In this document: piece by piece, positions 1 through 8,145 of the stretch | Position numbering within the stretch: position 1 is the stretch's first letter | Layout of the letters: each line of letters starts with the position of its first letter | Source: CAWHQZ01 sp963831645 | GTDB lineage: Bacteria > Pseudomonadota > Alphaproteobacteria > Rhizobiales > Aestuariivirgaceae | DNA: 64,000 bases | NCBI GenBank assembly: GCA_963831645.1 | Contig: CAWHQZ010000017.1 | Span: 310,001-374,000, forward strand | Direction of reading: 5' to 3' | Notes under the pieces: generated by a model | What the model was told of the DNA's origin: nothing | What the model saw: only the letters and a program-made list of their open reading frames with translations | Databases searched by the model: none | Translations under genes and position numbers: made by a program

Positions 1-1
1 A

Positions 2-333
2 TTCTTCGGCGGCATGCTCGACGCCATCGGCGGCGGGGGATGGGGCCCGATCGTGACCTCCACACTCCTTGGCCAAGGCGCGACGACGCGCTACGCCATC
101 GGATCGGTCAATCTTGCCGAGTTTTTCGTCACTCTGGTCATATCGACGACTTTCTTCCCAACGTTGGATTGAGCCTTTGGCCCATCATCGCTGGTCTTAT
201 CATCGGTGGAATCATCGCAGCTCCGTTCGCAGCGATTGCAACCAAACACATTCCGGATAGAGACCTGATGCTCCTGGTCAGCTGCGTCATAGTCCTCTTG
301 AGCCTACGCAAAATCCTCATGGTGCTTGCATGA
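2..333 (+). pseudogene. TauE/SafE sulfite-exporter-like permease, 3' part, frameshifted
   Basis: Only the 3' part of the gene is inside the window. The first frame reads a glycine-rich segment (FGGMLDAIGGGGWGP) and runs to a stop at 170-172. The second frame continues with the last membrane helices (SLWPIIAGLIIGGIIAAP) and stops at 333. Compared with the intact paralogue at 18753-19496, one base is missing near 168, in the run 'ttggatt'. TauE/SafE proteins are inner-membrane permeases, often linked to export of sulfite or organosulfonates. The family call is firm. Whether the frameshift is decay or a sequence error cannot be told from here, but three further TauE fragments in the window favour decay. 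Confidence 0.75.
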
Positions 334-404
334 GATTAATGACATGGTCGGGGATGCGGCGGCTGAGGTCGCCGACAATGACTTGAACCAGTAATCAGTC
401 ACCG

Positions 405-560
405 CTATCGTTCGTTTAGTCTAGCCCGAGGCGCAACCAGCGCCAGCGCGACCGTCATTGTTGCAAGCGATAGCCATATCCATGCAGAGAGTTGTTCGCC
501 AAAAATTATCATGCCCCAGAGCGCTCCGCAGAGTGTAACCAGGTTCGCTACTTGGCGTAG
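405..560 (-). pseudogene. EamA/DMT-family transporter, 3' remnant
   Basis: The minus strand encodes about 50 residues resembling the last two helices of a drug/metabolite (EamA) transporter. They include the segment NLVTLCGALWGMIIFGEQLS, then a hydrophobic stretch ending in APRARLNER and a stop at 405-407. No upstream part of the gene can be followed beyond about 560. The fragment sits in what otherwise looks like a 480-bp gene-free stretch (334-812). The rest of that stretch shows nothing I can name. The family call rests on the GEQLS-type motif and hydrophobicity only. Confidence 0.5.
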
Positions 561-812
561 CGGTGGACTGCCGCCCGCAGCTCCCTAGGCCTAGGAGCTT
601 GTCGGCATACTTACCAACGGATCGTGTCCTGAGGAGCGGCTCGTGGTAATCTGCACTGGGATGCCGACCGTGCTGCTGCCCCGCCAGTTCCGCGAGAGGA
701 CGAGAGGGCTATCGTGGCTATAGGCTGGTGTCTGGCGTGAATTTCGCGATGGCTCAACATCTATCCACTGACCATCGAAATCACCTGGGTAGAGCGCGTT
801 AGGAATAGGAAA

Positions 813-998
813 ATGATCAATACGCGTTACAAGAAGCTGACAGGACTTCATGCAGGTCATTCATATGTAGTGACCGCTCCTTACAGCGAGATCGAGAGCC
901 CGCTCCGTTGGATGCTGCATTGTGAGACCGTTGCTGACGAGAAACTCATTGTACCCGAGGATGAGCTTGGGGATCCGAAGCGATGGCAGCCGCTTTGA
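813..998 (+). CDS. Small hypothetical protein (61 aa)
   Basis: This ATG-started ORF encodes a 61-residue protein with mixed composition (HAGHSYVVTAPYSEIES, then an acidic C-terminal half with EDELGDPKRW). I do not recognise it. The balanced amino-acid composition makes it more protein-like than antisense alternatives. It overlaps the start of a second small ORF (983-1120), an arrangement typical of translationally coupled pairs. It has no signal peptide or membrane segment. It could be an accessory-region hypothetical or chance coding. Confidence 0.4.
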   Translation: MINTRYKKLTGLHAGHSYVVTAPYSEIESPLRWMLHCETVADEKLIVPEDELGDPKRWQPL

Positions 999-1120
999 GT
1001 AATGTCTATCGACGTGGGTATATTTCCCGGGAGCGGACCAATCTAAATTGGCTTGAGGAACGCCAGCAGCAGGCTCAAGCCGAAACTCGAACATCCCGGC
1101 GCCGTGTCGGCGGGCCGTAA
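983..1120 (+). CDS. Very small hypothetical protein (45 aa), overlapping the previous gene
   Basis: ATG at 983 opens a 45-codon frame that overlaps the end of the preceding ORF by 16 nt. The product is basic and glutamine-rich (NLNWLEERQQQAQAETR, then an RRR-containing tail) and may form a short helix. There is no recognisable domain. The overlap and helix-forming composition suggest a real gene, but no clear ribosome-binding site is visible. From 1121 to the intron start at 1246 I see no further gene. Confidence 0.3.
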   Translation: MAAALSNVYRRGYISRERTNLNWLEERQQQAQAETRTSRRRVGGP

Positions 1121-1245
1121 GCAGCAGGACATCCTACGGCAAGAAGCGAAACGGCTGGACATTGACCATCCGCCTGCGCATCTACCAGCCAAAACTGAAC
1201 ACAAGACTCGCGCTGACGCGACCGCCACCATGTCGGAGTTGGGTC

Positions 1246-1893
1246 TTGTGTCACGAGCATCGCCGGTCCAAACGGCGGTGCGCAACTGTACGAGAGATGA
1301 AGGAGGGCCCTTCCAGGCCGGCGATCAGGTGCAGGCCTCAAGCTACCACAAGCTGCTGTCGTCAAAGCGATGGTGGTGAGCGTTGTGGAAACGTCGGGAC
1401 GATGATCCCGGCAGGCAAGGTTGAGAGAGGCGAGCGCAAGCGAACCGTCAGTGAAGTGTCGAAAGCGGATTAGGCGATGTCGAAACCGGGGGTTGACCCA
1501 TCCTCCGGAACGAGCTCGGGAGATGCCCTGATACTGCCCGAGCGGCATCCGGCATGTAGACGGCGCGAAGCTCAACCAGGCTCTGGTACGGAACGTGAGA
1601 ACCTGGCCGGCGATGCCAAGGGAAAAGGTGCAAGCGGCGCCAACCGCGAGGCCGAAAGTACCGACGCGCCGGCTTGGGGCGGACTGCTTCGTAGTAGTGA
1701 GGAAGCGGGTGTAATGCCCGTGGAGCGAAGGGAGCAGGCCATCGCCATTTGGTTGGGTCAACCGGCAACGGGAGGAACCCGATCTTCAATGGAAGGCGGC
1801 AGCCTTCGTGCGGTGGCACGAGCCGGATGATGCGAGAGTATCACGTCCGGATCTGTGAGGGGCTCGGGGTGAAAGTCCCCGGGCCTACTCGGC
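1246..1893 (+). mobile_element. ORF-less group II intron, solitary copy A
   Basis: Domain V (1820-1853) is exactly 34 nt: an 8-nt basal strand starting GAGCCGGA, a 6-bp upper stem capped by a GAGA tetraloop, and a 2-nt CG bulge on the 3' side. Domain VI (about 1857-1890) folds into a hairpin with an unpaired A 7 nt from the end of the element, as expected for the branch point. A hairpin near 1488-1507 exposes GACCCA (1495-1500), complementary to TGGGTC at 1240-1245 just upstream: a good EBS1-IBS1 pair. The element has no reverse-transcriptase ORF, so splicing or mobility would need a maturase in trans. Its ends are set from the empty site at 17735-17750 and from tandem junctions. The first bases are TTGTGTC, not the usual GTGYG. 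Confidence 0.85.
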
Positions 1894-1898
1894 AGACT

Positions 1899-1970
1899 CG
1901 GCTGTGCATTGGAGCGGCGGCACAGTCTGCTTTTCAAATGGAAGCAGCCGTAAATGGCGCCGCTCGTCAC
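1899..1970. repeat. Nested-hairpin repeat, copy a
   Basis: An outer stem (GAGCGGCG at 1912-1919 with CGCCGCTC at 1958-1965) encloses an inner stem (CTGCTT 1927-1932 with AAGCAG 1942-1947). Related copies occur at 2700-2775, 12697-12770, 17756-17827 and 18557-18632. Stem pairing is broadly kept while loops differ. This copy lies directly 3' of group II intron A. Its function is unknown; a structured intergenic palindrome or a recombination site are both possible. Confidence 0.75.
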
Positions 1971-1971
1971 T

Positions 1972-2604
1972 TCACATCGATGCCAGAGGCAGAGCGTGGG
2001 ATTGGAATTGCCGGCCGAGGGTATGATCCCTTGCCATATCTATTTCGCGGCGCCGACCATGGGTTCGCATGAAATGTTCCGTCTCGGGCCGCTTTGCCAG
2101 TTGCTCGGCGTATAAGCCACCCAGTGCAGTGATGAGCCGTCCCCGGCGGCCAAGCTGCTTGTCAGCAAATTCCACCATGAGGGAGTTCGGCCAGGCTTGG
2201 GGGCGCAGCCTGAGTAGCTGGGAGAAAATCCGCTCCTCGCCTTCCTCGGGATTAGACTGCGCCATCAGCATGGCCATTGCCGCGGTGGAGCGAGAAACAC
2301 CCATATGGCAGTGAACCAGCAAATGAGCCTTCTCACGCGCGATTGCCTCAGCCGTCAGTAAGCGACCGAAATGCAGAACCGCCTCGACGTGCTCGGGTTG
2401 CGGAAGCACGAGGCCTGGTCCGGGTTCAATCTCATCATGAAAGTTCAACGTGGCTCGATGATGGGGATCGTAGGCCGCAAATGCCTCTGGTTCGGGCCAG
2501 TCCGGGTCCAGGATTGAGAGGACATGGCTAACGCCTCTAGTGCTGTGATGGCCCAGTTCTTCAAGTCCGCAAATCGTTAGAATAGAGGTTGGAGGTAACT
2601 TCAT
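1972..2604 (-). CDS. Protein tyrosine phosphatase-like protein, copy 1
   Basis: The protein is about 210 residues and carries the cysteine phosphatase signature C-x5-R in the context HCHMGVSRST (about residue 105). A general-acid-type Asp is possible in the upstream segment SILDPDWPEPEAF. Such enzymes hydrolyse phosphotyrosine or related phosphoesters in the cytoplasm. I place the start at the ATG at 2604 (MKLPPTSILT), because the 31 residues upstream look non-native; a longer start at 2697 is open. The gene is flanked by two direct hairpin repeats and duplicated almost identically at 17829-18461. The tail (HALPLASM) is partly encoded by the repeat. The substrate is unknown. Confidence 0.75.
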   Translation of the reverse strand: MKLPPTSILTICGLEELGHHSTRGVSHVLSILDPDWPEPEAFAAYDPHHRATLNFHDEIEPGPGLVLPQPEHVEAVLHFGRLLTAEAIAREKAHLLVHCHMGVSRSTAAMAMLMAQSNPEEGEERIFSQLLRLRPQAWPNSLMVEFADKQLGRRGRLITALGGLYAEQLAKRPETEHFMRTHGRRREIDMARDHTLGRQFQSHALPLASM

Positions 2605-2699
2605 GTCCCCGATATGGGTATCACCGACCCCGGCGCCAATGCTCAGGGTCAATCTGGGGAGACGCGGCACGGTGACGAGCGGCAGCTTTGCCTTCAAAG

Positions 2700-2775
2700 T
2701 CGGCTGTTCATTTAAGCGGCGGGACAGTCTGCTTTCTACTCAAAAGCAGCGGCGAATTGCGTCGCTCGTCAGTGG
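2700..2775. repeat. Nested-hairpin repeat, copy b
   Basis: The inner stem is CTGCTTT (2729-2735) with AAAGCAG (2743-2749). The outer stem is AGCGGCG (2715-2721) with CGTCGCT (2760-2766), one pair being G-U. It is in the same orientation as copy a, so the two form direct repeats around the phosphatase gene. Confidence 0.7.
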
Positions 2776-2895
2776 CTGCGGTACTTGCCGCCGGCTCATG
2801 GCAGCCGCCGAAGTAGGCACTTGCCCGGTGCCTGACGCTCTTCACGATTGGCAGGCACTCCGACGAGGCGCTGTCGATGGCGAAGGCCATCAACA

Positions 2896-2983
2896 TTAGA
2901 TAAACAATTGAACAAGCCCGCGGATGCTAAGGAGAATTACCACCGCACCAACCAAGACCATCAGAGGTCGATCGGGAACGGTC
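2896..2983 (-). pseudogene. TauE/SafE permease, C-terminal remnant
   Basis: The last 28 residues of a TauE permease (TVPDRPLMVLVGAVVILLSI, then RGLVQLFI and stop) are encoded here and match the C-terminus of the intact gene at 18753-19496. Upstream coding sequence is replaced at 2983 by the recombinase unit. It cannot be functional. It records insertion of, or recombination with, the 768-bp unit. Confidence 0.85.
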
Positions 2984-3081
2984 GTGTTGGCGCGTCCGGG
3001 GTTCTCTGAAAGCAGACTTGAATTTGCCGACCTACGGGCGGCGAATGGTGATCTACCTCTGTTTCCAGAGGAGTATGACCC

Positions 3082-3717
3082 ATGCAACATGTAGATGTAG
3101 CAATCCACCCGAACCCCCGCCAAGTCCCGTGGAATAAGGGAAAACTGCTTGGCGCCAAACCGCCATTACAAACGAAGCATGTCTGGTCGATCCGAACGAA
3201 GCTGCAAGTCGAAGGTCGAACTCGTGATCTCGCCATGTTCAATCTCGCCATCGACAGCAAGCTCAGAGGCTGTGACGTCGTCAGTCTCAAGGTCGAAGAC
3301 GTTGCTCCGCATGGGTTAGCCATCGATCGCGCAACCGTGCGGCAAAAGAAAACCGGACGTCCCGTCCGGTTCGAGTTGACCGAACAGACCCGAGAGGCAG
3401 TCGATGACTACATCAAAGCTGCCGGCAAAATGCCCGGCGAGTTCTTATTCGCAAGTCGTCGTAACCGCGAACGCTGCATGACAACACGACAATATGCGAG
3501 ATTGGTGTCCGATTGGATCGCAAGCACCGGATTGGATCCAAGTTTCTTCGGCACCCACTCGCTGCGTCGAACGAAGGCGACACTCATCTATCGCCGCACC
3601 GGCAACTTACGCGCCGTCCAGTTGCTATTGGGACACACCAAGATCGAGAGCACGGTGCGCTATCTCGGCATCGAGGTAGACGATGCACTCGCCATCGCCG
3701 AACAGGTCGATGTCTGA
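3082..3717 (+). CDS. Small tyrosine recombinase/integrase, copy 1
   Basis: The protein has 211 residues and is essentially just the catalytic domain of a phage-integrase-type recombinase. Visible catalytic residues are Arg in DSKLRGCD (about 62), Lys in RQKKTGRP (about 90), HSLRR (about 160), GH in LLLGHTK (about 187) and Tyr in VRYLGIE (about 196). The N-terminal core-binding domain is mostly missing compared with usual integrases of 300-400 residues. These enzymes cut and rejoin DNA through a 3'-phosphotyrosine intermediate. A GAGG sequence about 9 nt upstream of the ATG supports the start. All catalytic residues are intact, so activity is plausible. Confidence 0.85.
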   Translation: MQHVDVAIHPNPRQVPWNKGKLLGAKPPLQTKHVWSIRTKLQVEGRTRDLAMFNLAIDSKLRGCDVVSLKVEDVAPHGLAIDRATVRQKKTGRPVRFELTEQTREAVDDYIKAAGKMPGEFLFASRRNRERCMTTRQYARLVSDWIASTGLDPSFFGTHSLRRTKATLIYRRTGNLRAVQLLLGHTKIESTVRYLGIEVDDALAIAEQVDV

Positions 3718-3723
3718 AGTACC

Positions 3724-3749
3724 TGGGCGGAGCAGACATGCTCTGCCCA
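3724..3749. other. Hairpin at the end of recombinase unit 1
   Basis: TGGGCGGAGCA and TGCTCTGCCCA pair over 11 positions with one mismatch around a GACA loop. It starts 6 nt after the recombinase stop codon, and sequence identity between the two units ends with this hairpin. There is no T-tract, so it is not a classical intrinsic terminator. It could be a recombination site recognised in folded form or an mRNA 3'-end structure. Confidence 0.6.
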
Positions 3750-3818
3750 ATATCATTAGAGCTTTCATCTCAGCTAAAATGGTCCTGCCGGAGGCGCAGG
3801 CGGAGGGCCTTCACTAGC

Positions 3819-3906
3819 CACGGTGATCGGCTTAACTTCTCCTTCGATCCGGCCCGAGAGCATCTTTTCCATCCCGATGACGGCACGGCGTTCGGCGCCG
3901 CGTGGT
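3819..3906 (+). pseudogene. Possible UgpC/MalK-type ABC ATPase, 3' remnant
   Basis: About 28 codons read GDRLNFSFDPAREHLFHPDD and a short tail. This resembles the C-terminal regulatory (TOBE) end of sugar ABC-transporter ATPases, often of the form 'FDPARLHLFDP'. It lies 40-130 bp upstream of a solute-binding protein gene, and everything before it is replaced by the recombinase unit. The call is by motif memory and is short. Confidence 0.4.
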
Positions 3907-3948
3907 GGACACTGAAGGCCAGCAAGAGCCAACAAAGGGAGGAAGCGA

Positions 3949-5388
3949 ATGAGTTGGAAGACGAAACTGCCGATCTGCACTGCGGTGGCCGCGACGGCCA
4001 TCGCGCTGAACTTCGGCGGGGTGGCTACGCCCGCCCTGGCTGAAGAAGTGGTGTTGCACATGGCGGTGCCCGACTGGCCGCCGACCCGCATCATGAAGGA
4101 CCTGTTCGACAAGAACTACAAGGCGCCATCCGGCAACGACGTGAAGCTCGACATCGACTTCATACCCTGGCCGGATTACTACACCCGCCTCAACACTTCG
4201 CTCACGTCCGGCGAGAACAAGTACAACATGGCGGTGTCGGACTCGCAGTGGCTCGGCGCCTTCATCGAGGCCGGCTACTACCGCAAGATCAACGACCTGA
4301 TCGACGCCGACCCGGGCCTCAAGGCAACGCTGGCGGACATGCACCCGAACCCGCTGCAGGCCTACGCGACCTATCCGTACAAGTCCGAGAACTATTACGG
4401 CTTCCCGCAGATGCCGGATATTCTGATCAACTACTATCGCACTGACATCGTCTGCAACGAGGACGAGCAAAGGAATTTCCAGGCAAAGTACAATCAGAAA
4501 CTGCCCTGCACGCCCGAAGAGATGGACGATGTCGATTGGGATACGTTCGAGAAGATGGGCGAGTTCTTCATGCGCAAGAAGGGCGACATGCTCGCCGGCA
4601 AACCCGCGGACGACGACTTTTACGGGATCGCCTATCAAGCCGGCAAGGCCTACAACAACAGCACGAGGCAGATTAACGGCTTCATCTGGCAGCATGGCGG
4701 GAATATCTGGGACGAGACGCAGGCGCCCACTGGCCACGCTGAAGGCGTGGTGAACTCGCCGGAGGCGGTTAAGGCGCTCGATCACTATCTGCGGCTGACG
4801 AAATACATGCCCCCGGTCGTCAAGACCGGCGGAATGGACGCCCTCAAGACCGACGAGCTATTCCGTGAAGGCAAGCTCGCGATGAACATCGAGTATATTG
4901 GCCTCGCCGAAAACACGATCAACCCGGAGACGTCGAAGGTGGCCGACAAGGTCGCATTCGCCCAGATGCCCGGCCTGCGCGGCGCCGACGGCAAGCTCGT
5001 CCGCTGGTCGAATATCGGCGGTCAGCCGTTCGTGATCATGACCTGGTCCGACGACAAGCAGATCAAAGAGATCGTCGAGTTCGTGAAGTGGTGGCTCTCA
5101 ACCGATACGCAGCACGCCTTCGCCGCCGCCGGCGGCCAGAGCGCCATCAAGTCGGTCTACAACGACCCGAAGTATCTGGATTACCGCCCGTGGAACCGGA
5201 CCTGGGCGCCGGGCCTCGAATGGCAGAAGGATGCCTGGCACATTCCGGAGTTCTTTGAGCTGCTTGTGCAGGGCCAGGAGCAGTATGATCTTGCCATCAC
5301 CGGCAAGCAGGACGCCAAGACCACTCTGGACAACATCGCTGCTTTCCAGGAGAAACTCCTCAAGGAAGCCGGACATATCCAGGAATAA
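3949..5388 (+). CDS. Extracellular solute-binding protein of an ABC transporter (family 1)
   Basis: The 479-residue protein starts with a signal peptide (basic MSWKTK, hydrophobic core, cleavage near ATPALAEE). The mature part has the layout of family 1 sugar-type binding proteins: WPPTRIMKDLF near the N-terminus, an NKYNMAVSDSQW strand, GGNIWDE in the middle, and GKLAMNIEY and WWLSTDTQHAF in the C-terminal lobe. It would capture a ligand in the periplasm and deliver it to a membrane permease. An AGGGAGGA ribosome-binding site sits 5 nt before the ATG. No permease or intact ATPase gene is adjacent, so it is an orphan here. The ligand is unknown; a carbohydrate or polyol is the family norm. 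Confidence 0.85.
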   Translation: MSWKTKLPICTAVAATAIALNFGGVATPALAEEVVLHMAVPDWPPTRIMKDLFDKNYKAPSGNDVKLDIDFIPWPDYYTRLNTSLTSGENKYNMAVSDSQWLGAFIEAGYYRKINDLIDADPGLKATLADMHPNPLQAYATYPYKSENYYGFPQMPDILINYYRTDIVCNEDEQRNFQAKYNQKLPCTPEEMDDVDWDTFEKMGEFFMRKKGDMLAGKPADDDFYGIAYQAGKAYNNSTRQINGFIWQHGGNIWDETQAPTGHAEGVVNSPEAVKALDHYLRLTKYMPPVVKTGGMDALKTDELFREGKLAMNIEYIGLAENTINPETSKVADKVAFAQMPGLRGADGKLVRWSNIGGQPFVIMTWSDDKQIKEIVEFVKWWLSTDTQHAFAAAGGQSAIKSVYNDPKYLDYRPWNRTWAPGLEWQKDAWHIPEFFELLVQGQEQYDLAITGKQDAKTTLDNIAAFQEKLLKEAGHIQE

Positions 5389-5543
5389 CCCAGCGAACAG
5401 ACCACTGCTCCGATCCGGCGCACGGTCCTTTGTCCCCTTTTCTTGTCGTCAGATCTAGAGTGACCATCGATCGGCTTGTCGCGAGCAAGTGCCATAACTA
5501 GGATAGGAGGACTATCGATTCAGCGGTTGCTCGGAGCGAACGC

Positions 5544-6173
5544 ATGCCTCTTGAGGTTATTGGTCCAGGTTTTGGTCGGACTGGTACGAATTCTCTTAAG
5601 ATCGCGCTTGAACAACTGGGATTCGGGCCTTGCCACCACATGTTCGAGGTCCGCGACAATCCCGAGCGTCTCGCCGATTGGGAGAAAGCGGCGCGCGGCG
5701 AGAAGGTCGATTGGGACCACGTCTTACGGAGCTACCGCTCTCAGGTGGATTGGCCGGGCGCACGATACTGGCGCGAACTTGTCCGACACTATCCAACGGC
5801 GAAAGTGGTTCTATCGGTGCGCGATCCGGATGAGTGGTTCGACAGTGTGCAAGCCACGATTGTCCCATTTCTCGCGGCGCGCGGGCACCATTCGTCGCCA
5901 CATGCGAATGCGATCTGCGAGATGGGCCACGAGATGGTCGCGGATCAGGTCTTCAACGGCCGCATTTCCGAAAGACAGCACGCCACGCAAGTCTTCAAGA
6001 ACCATATTGCCGACGTACAGTCCGAAATCCCCGCCGGCCGTCTCCTGACATTTGATTTGCGCGACGGGTGGCGGCCACTGTGTGAATTTCTGAGGGTCGA
6101 GGTCCCCGATATTCCGTTTCCCAAAACCAACTCGTCCAAGGAATTCGTGGAACAAGAATGGAAGCAGGCATAG
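5544..6173 (+). CDS. Sulfotransferase-family protein
   Basis: The protein has 209 residues. It opens with a P-loop-like 5'-phosphosulfate-binding motif (GPGFGRTGTNSLKIALEQLG). A 3'-phosphate-binding segment (KVVLSVRDPDEWFDS) follows near residue 95. Both are typical of PAPS-dependent sulfotransferases, which move sulfate to a hydroxyl or amine of a small molecule or glycan. A short SD-like GGAG lies about 6 nt upstream of the ATG. The protein is soluble, with no signal peptide. It stands alone between the binding-protein gene and a cyclase pseudogene, so the acceptor cannot be inferred. Some members of this fold are non-sulfotransferase P-loop proteins. Confidence 0.8.
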   Translation: MPLEVIGPGFGRTGTNSLKIALEQLGFGPCHHMFEVRDNPERLADWEKAARGEKVDWDHVLRSYRSQVDWPGARYWRELVRHYPTAKVVLSVRDPDEWFDSVQATIVPFLAARGHHSSPHANAICEMGHEMVADQVFNGRISERQHATQVFKNHIADVQSEIPAGRLLTFDLRDGWRPLCEFLRVEVPDIPFPKTNSSKEFVEQEWKQA

Positions 6174-6285
6174 GCGTTTAAAGGACGGCGGGGAAACGCT
6201 GAATGTGTGTCACCGTAGTCGAAGAACACATATTGCTGCTCGCTCTCTTGACTTCGAGACCTACTTGCACCGGGGTATGGACCGT

Positions 6286-8032
6286 TCATCCGGGTAATCC
6301 CGCCTTTTCTAGACCTTCAGCCCATCGGTCGAAATCCTGTGCACGATATATCGGCATATAGCTTTTGAGATTCGAAACGCGTAGTGTCGGGTTAAGTTCG
6401 CGCAGGCGAGCCATTGCTTTGGCGGCTTCCTCGGTCTTTCCGGCGAGTGCGGCACTTGCAGCAGTGACGGCGATCGCCATGAAGAAATTCGATTGCTCCC
6501 TGACGGCCGCCTGTGCCCAAGAAAAAGCTTCCTCATAATGGCAGGCAAAGAAATGAGCCCATGCCATGGCGATCTTCATACCAAACTGCTGCGGATCTTG
6601 AGGGCTCAACCGCATCGCACGGCTCGCCCGCTCGATTCCCATTTCAGTTTGACCGAGAAATGCTTTAGCCAAAGCGCTGAAATGCCATCCCCCCGCAAGG
6701 TTCGGATTGAGCGCGAGCGCGCGATCAATGAGGGTGTCACCGTATTCTAAATCGCCCACGACATTGACGAGCACAAACCCTGCGGCACTTAGCGCTACTG
6801 CGTCATCCTTCCCAAGGTCGGCGGCACGCCGCGCTAGCCTCTCAGCTTCGGCCGCCTCGCGCTGACGGTCGGCCACCCAACCGAAACCGATCCTCTGCAG
6901 GTAACATCGTGCCGCCATGCCATAAGCGGGCGCAAAGTTGGGATCGAGTTCGATTGCTCGGAGAAAGAACGCCAGCGCCTCCGTGTTGGCCGCCTTGTTG
7001 AACTGGTGAAACGCCGCCATGCCGCGAAGAAAGAAGTCATAGGCATCAAGGCTGTCGGTCGGCTTGCGCTTGGCCCGCTCTATCTCAGCCTGTTCGAGCT
7101 TCGGTGCAATGGCGCCGACAACGCTCATTGTCACCTGATCTTGAAGATCGAATATGTTGGCGAGGATTCCATCAAATCGGTCCGCCCACAAATGAGCGCC
7201 TGTCGTTGCATCGATGAGCTGTCCAGTGATACGCACCCGGTCCGCCGACTTGCGAACGCTGCCCTCAAGCACATAGCGCACGCCGAGTTCGCGCCCGACC
7301 TGCTTCACGTCCACCGTCCGCCCCTTGTAGGTGAAGCTCGAGTTGCGGGCGATGACAAACAGCCATCGCATTCGCGACAAAGCGGTGGTGATGTCTTCCA
7401 CCATGCCGTCGGCGAAATACTCCTGCTCGGCGTCCCCGCTCATGTTCTGGAACGGCAAAACGGCGATCGATGGCTTGTCGGGCAGGACCAATACAGGCTG
7501 GCCAAACGCGGGGGCACGATCGAGTCGTGCCTGGAAAATCCGCACCGGATGTTCAATATTCTTGAGTTTATGCTCGCCCGTGTCGTGAAACTCGACGTCA
7601 AGGCGATTACCCAGGTGGTCGCGAACCGTCCCCGATACTGCGATCCCGCCCGGAGGTGCCATCCCCTCAAGCCTAGCCGCCACATTTACCCCGTCGCCGA
7701 AGATGTCGTCGGCCTCGATTATTACGTCGCCAACATGGACTCCAATGCGCAAGCGAATTGCGCTGTCCTCGGGGAGGTCAGCAATGCGCGACAACATCCG
7801 GCGCTGGATGTCAGTGGCGGATGCAACGGCGTTAACTACGCTCGGGAACTCCGCCAGCCAACCGTCGCCGGTCGTCTTGAACACGCGGCCTTTATGTTCG
7901 GCGATCTTGGGATCGATGACCTCGGTCCGGACAGCCTTCAGTGCAACGAGAAGTCCCGGCCTCGTCTTTGCCCATTAGTCGGCTGTAGCCAACCACATCG
8001 GCAGCTAGGATTGCAGCCAAGCGACGTTCCAA
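6286..8032 (-). pseudogene. Class III adenylate/guanylate cyclase with TPR repeats, one frameshift
   Basis: The N-terminal frame encodes LERRLAAILAADVVGYSRLM, the usual start of this rhizobial cyclase family, and the frame is lost near 7950. It resumes with FKTTGDGWLAEF, a cyclase core, a linker with SIAVLPFQNMSGD and DRVRITGQLIDA (TolB-like), and a TPR-rich C-terminal half (residues 280-530). Removing one T in 'acttctcg' restores a single 580-residue protein. The start appears to be TTG at 8032. Such proteins make cAMP or cGMP in response to unknown cues. The first intron of the tandem array lies about 115 bp upstream on the other strand. The damage may be genuine or a sequence error. Confidence 0.75.
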
Positions 8033-8145
8033 ACTTCTGCCCCGTTCAACACTCTGGAATGCTACGTCAAAGTACGGATCGAAGCGAGGGTTCGGCCGAG
8101 GGTCAACTGTCGTAAGCCAAGAGCGGACAATGTCCGAGTTGGGTC

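Larger units (their letters stand above)
1894..2983. repeat. 1.09-kb duplicated block, copy 1 (phosphatase block)
   Basis: This block reappears at 17751-18840 in the same orientation with only a handful of substitutions. It contains two hairpin repeats (1899-1970, 2700-2775), the tyrosine-phosphatase gene and the 3' end of a TauE permease gene. In copy 1 the TauE sequence is cut at 2983, where the 768-bp recombinase unit begins. In copy 2 it continues as an intact permease gene. Copy 2 therefore shows the ancestral arrangement, and copy 1 is the derived, truncated one. Confidence 0.9.
2982..3749 (+). mobile_element. 768-bp tyrosine-recombinase unit, copy 1
   Basis: The stretch is repeated at 21207-21974 with very few substitutions. 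Flanks differ completely on both sides: here TauE and an ABC ATPase remnant, there a group II intron and non-coding DNA. It holds one short recombinase gene (3082-3717) and ends exactly in a hairpin (3724-3749). No terminal inverted repeats or target duplications are evident. Two 3' fragments of the same gene exist at 14097-14228 and 26139-26241, so the unit has been active or copied repeatedly. Confidence 0.8.

Noticed and set aside
591..860. 89-codon minus-strand ORF
   Set aside because: No recognisable domain, serine/proline-rich, and overlaps the more protein-like plus-strand ORF at 813.
1899..2775. Hairpin repeats as true integron attC sites
   Set aside because: No integron integrase-specific insertion motif, no attI, and no RYYYAAC/GTTRRRY core could be seen. 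Only the general resemblance to structured cassette borders is kept as a finding.
3724..3749. Terminal hairpin of the recombinase unit as an intrinsic terminator
   Set aside because: Strong stem but no run of T after it, and it coincides with the end of the mobile unit, so another role is as likely.
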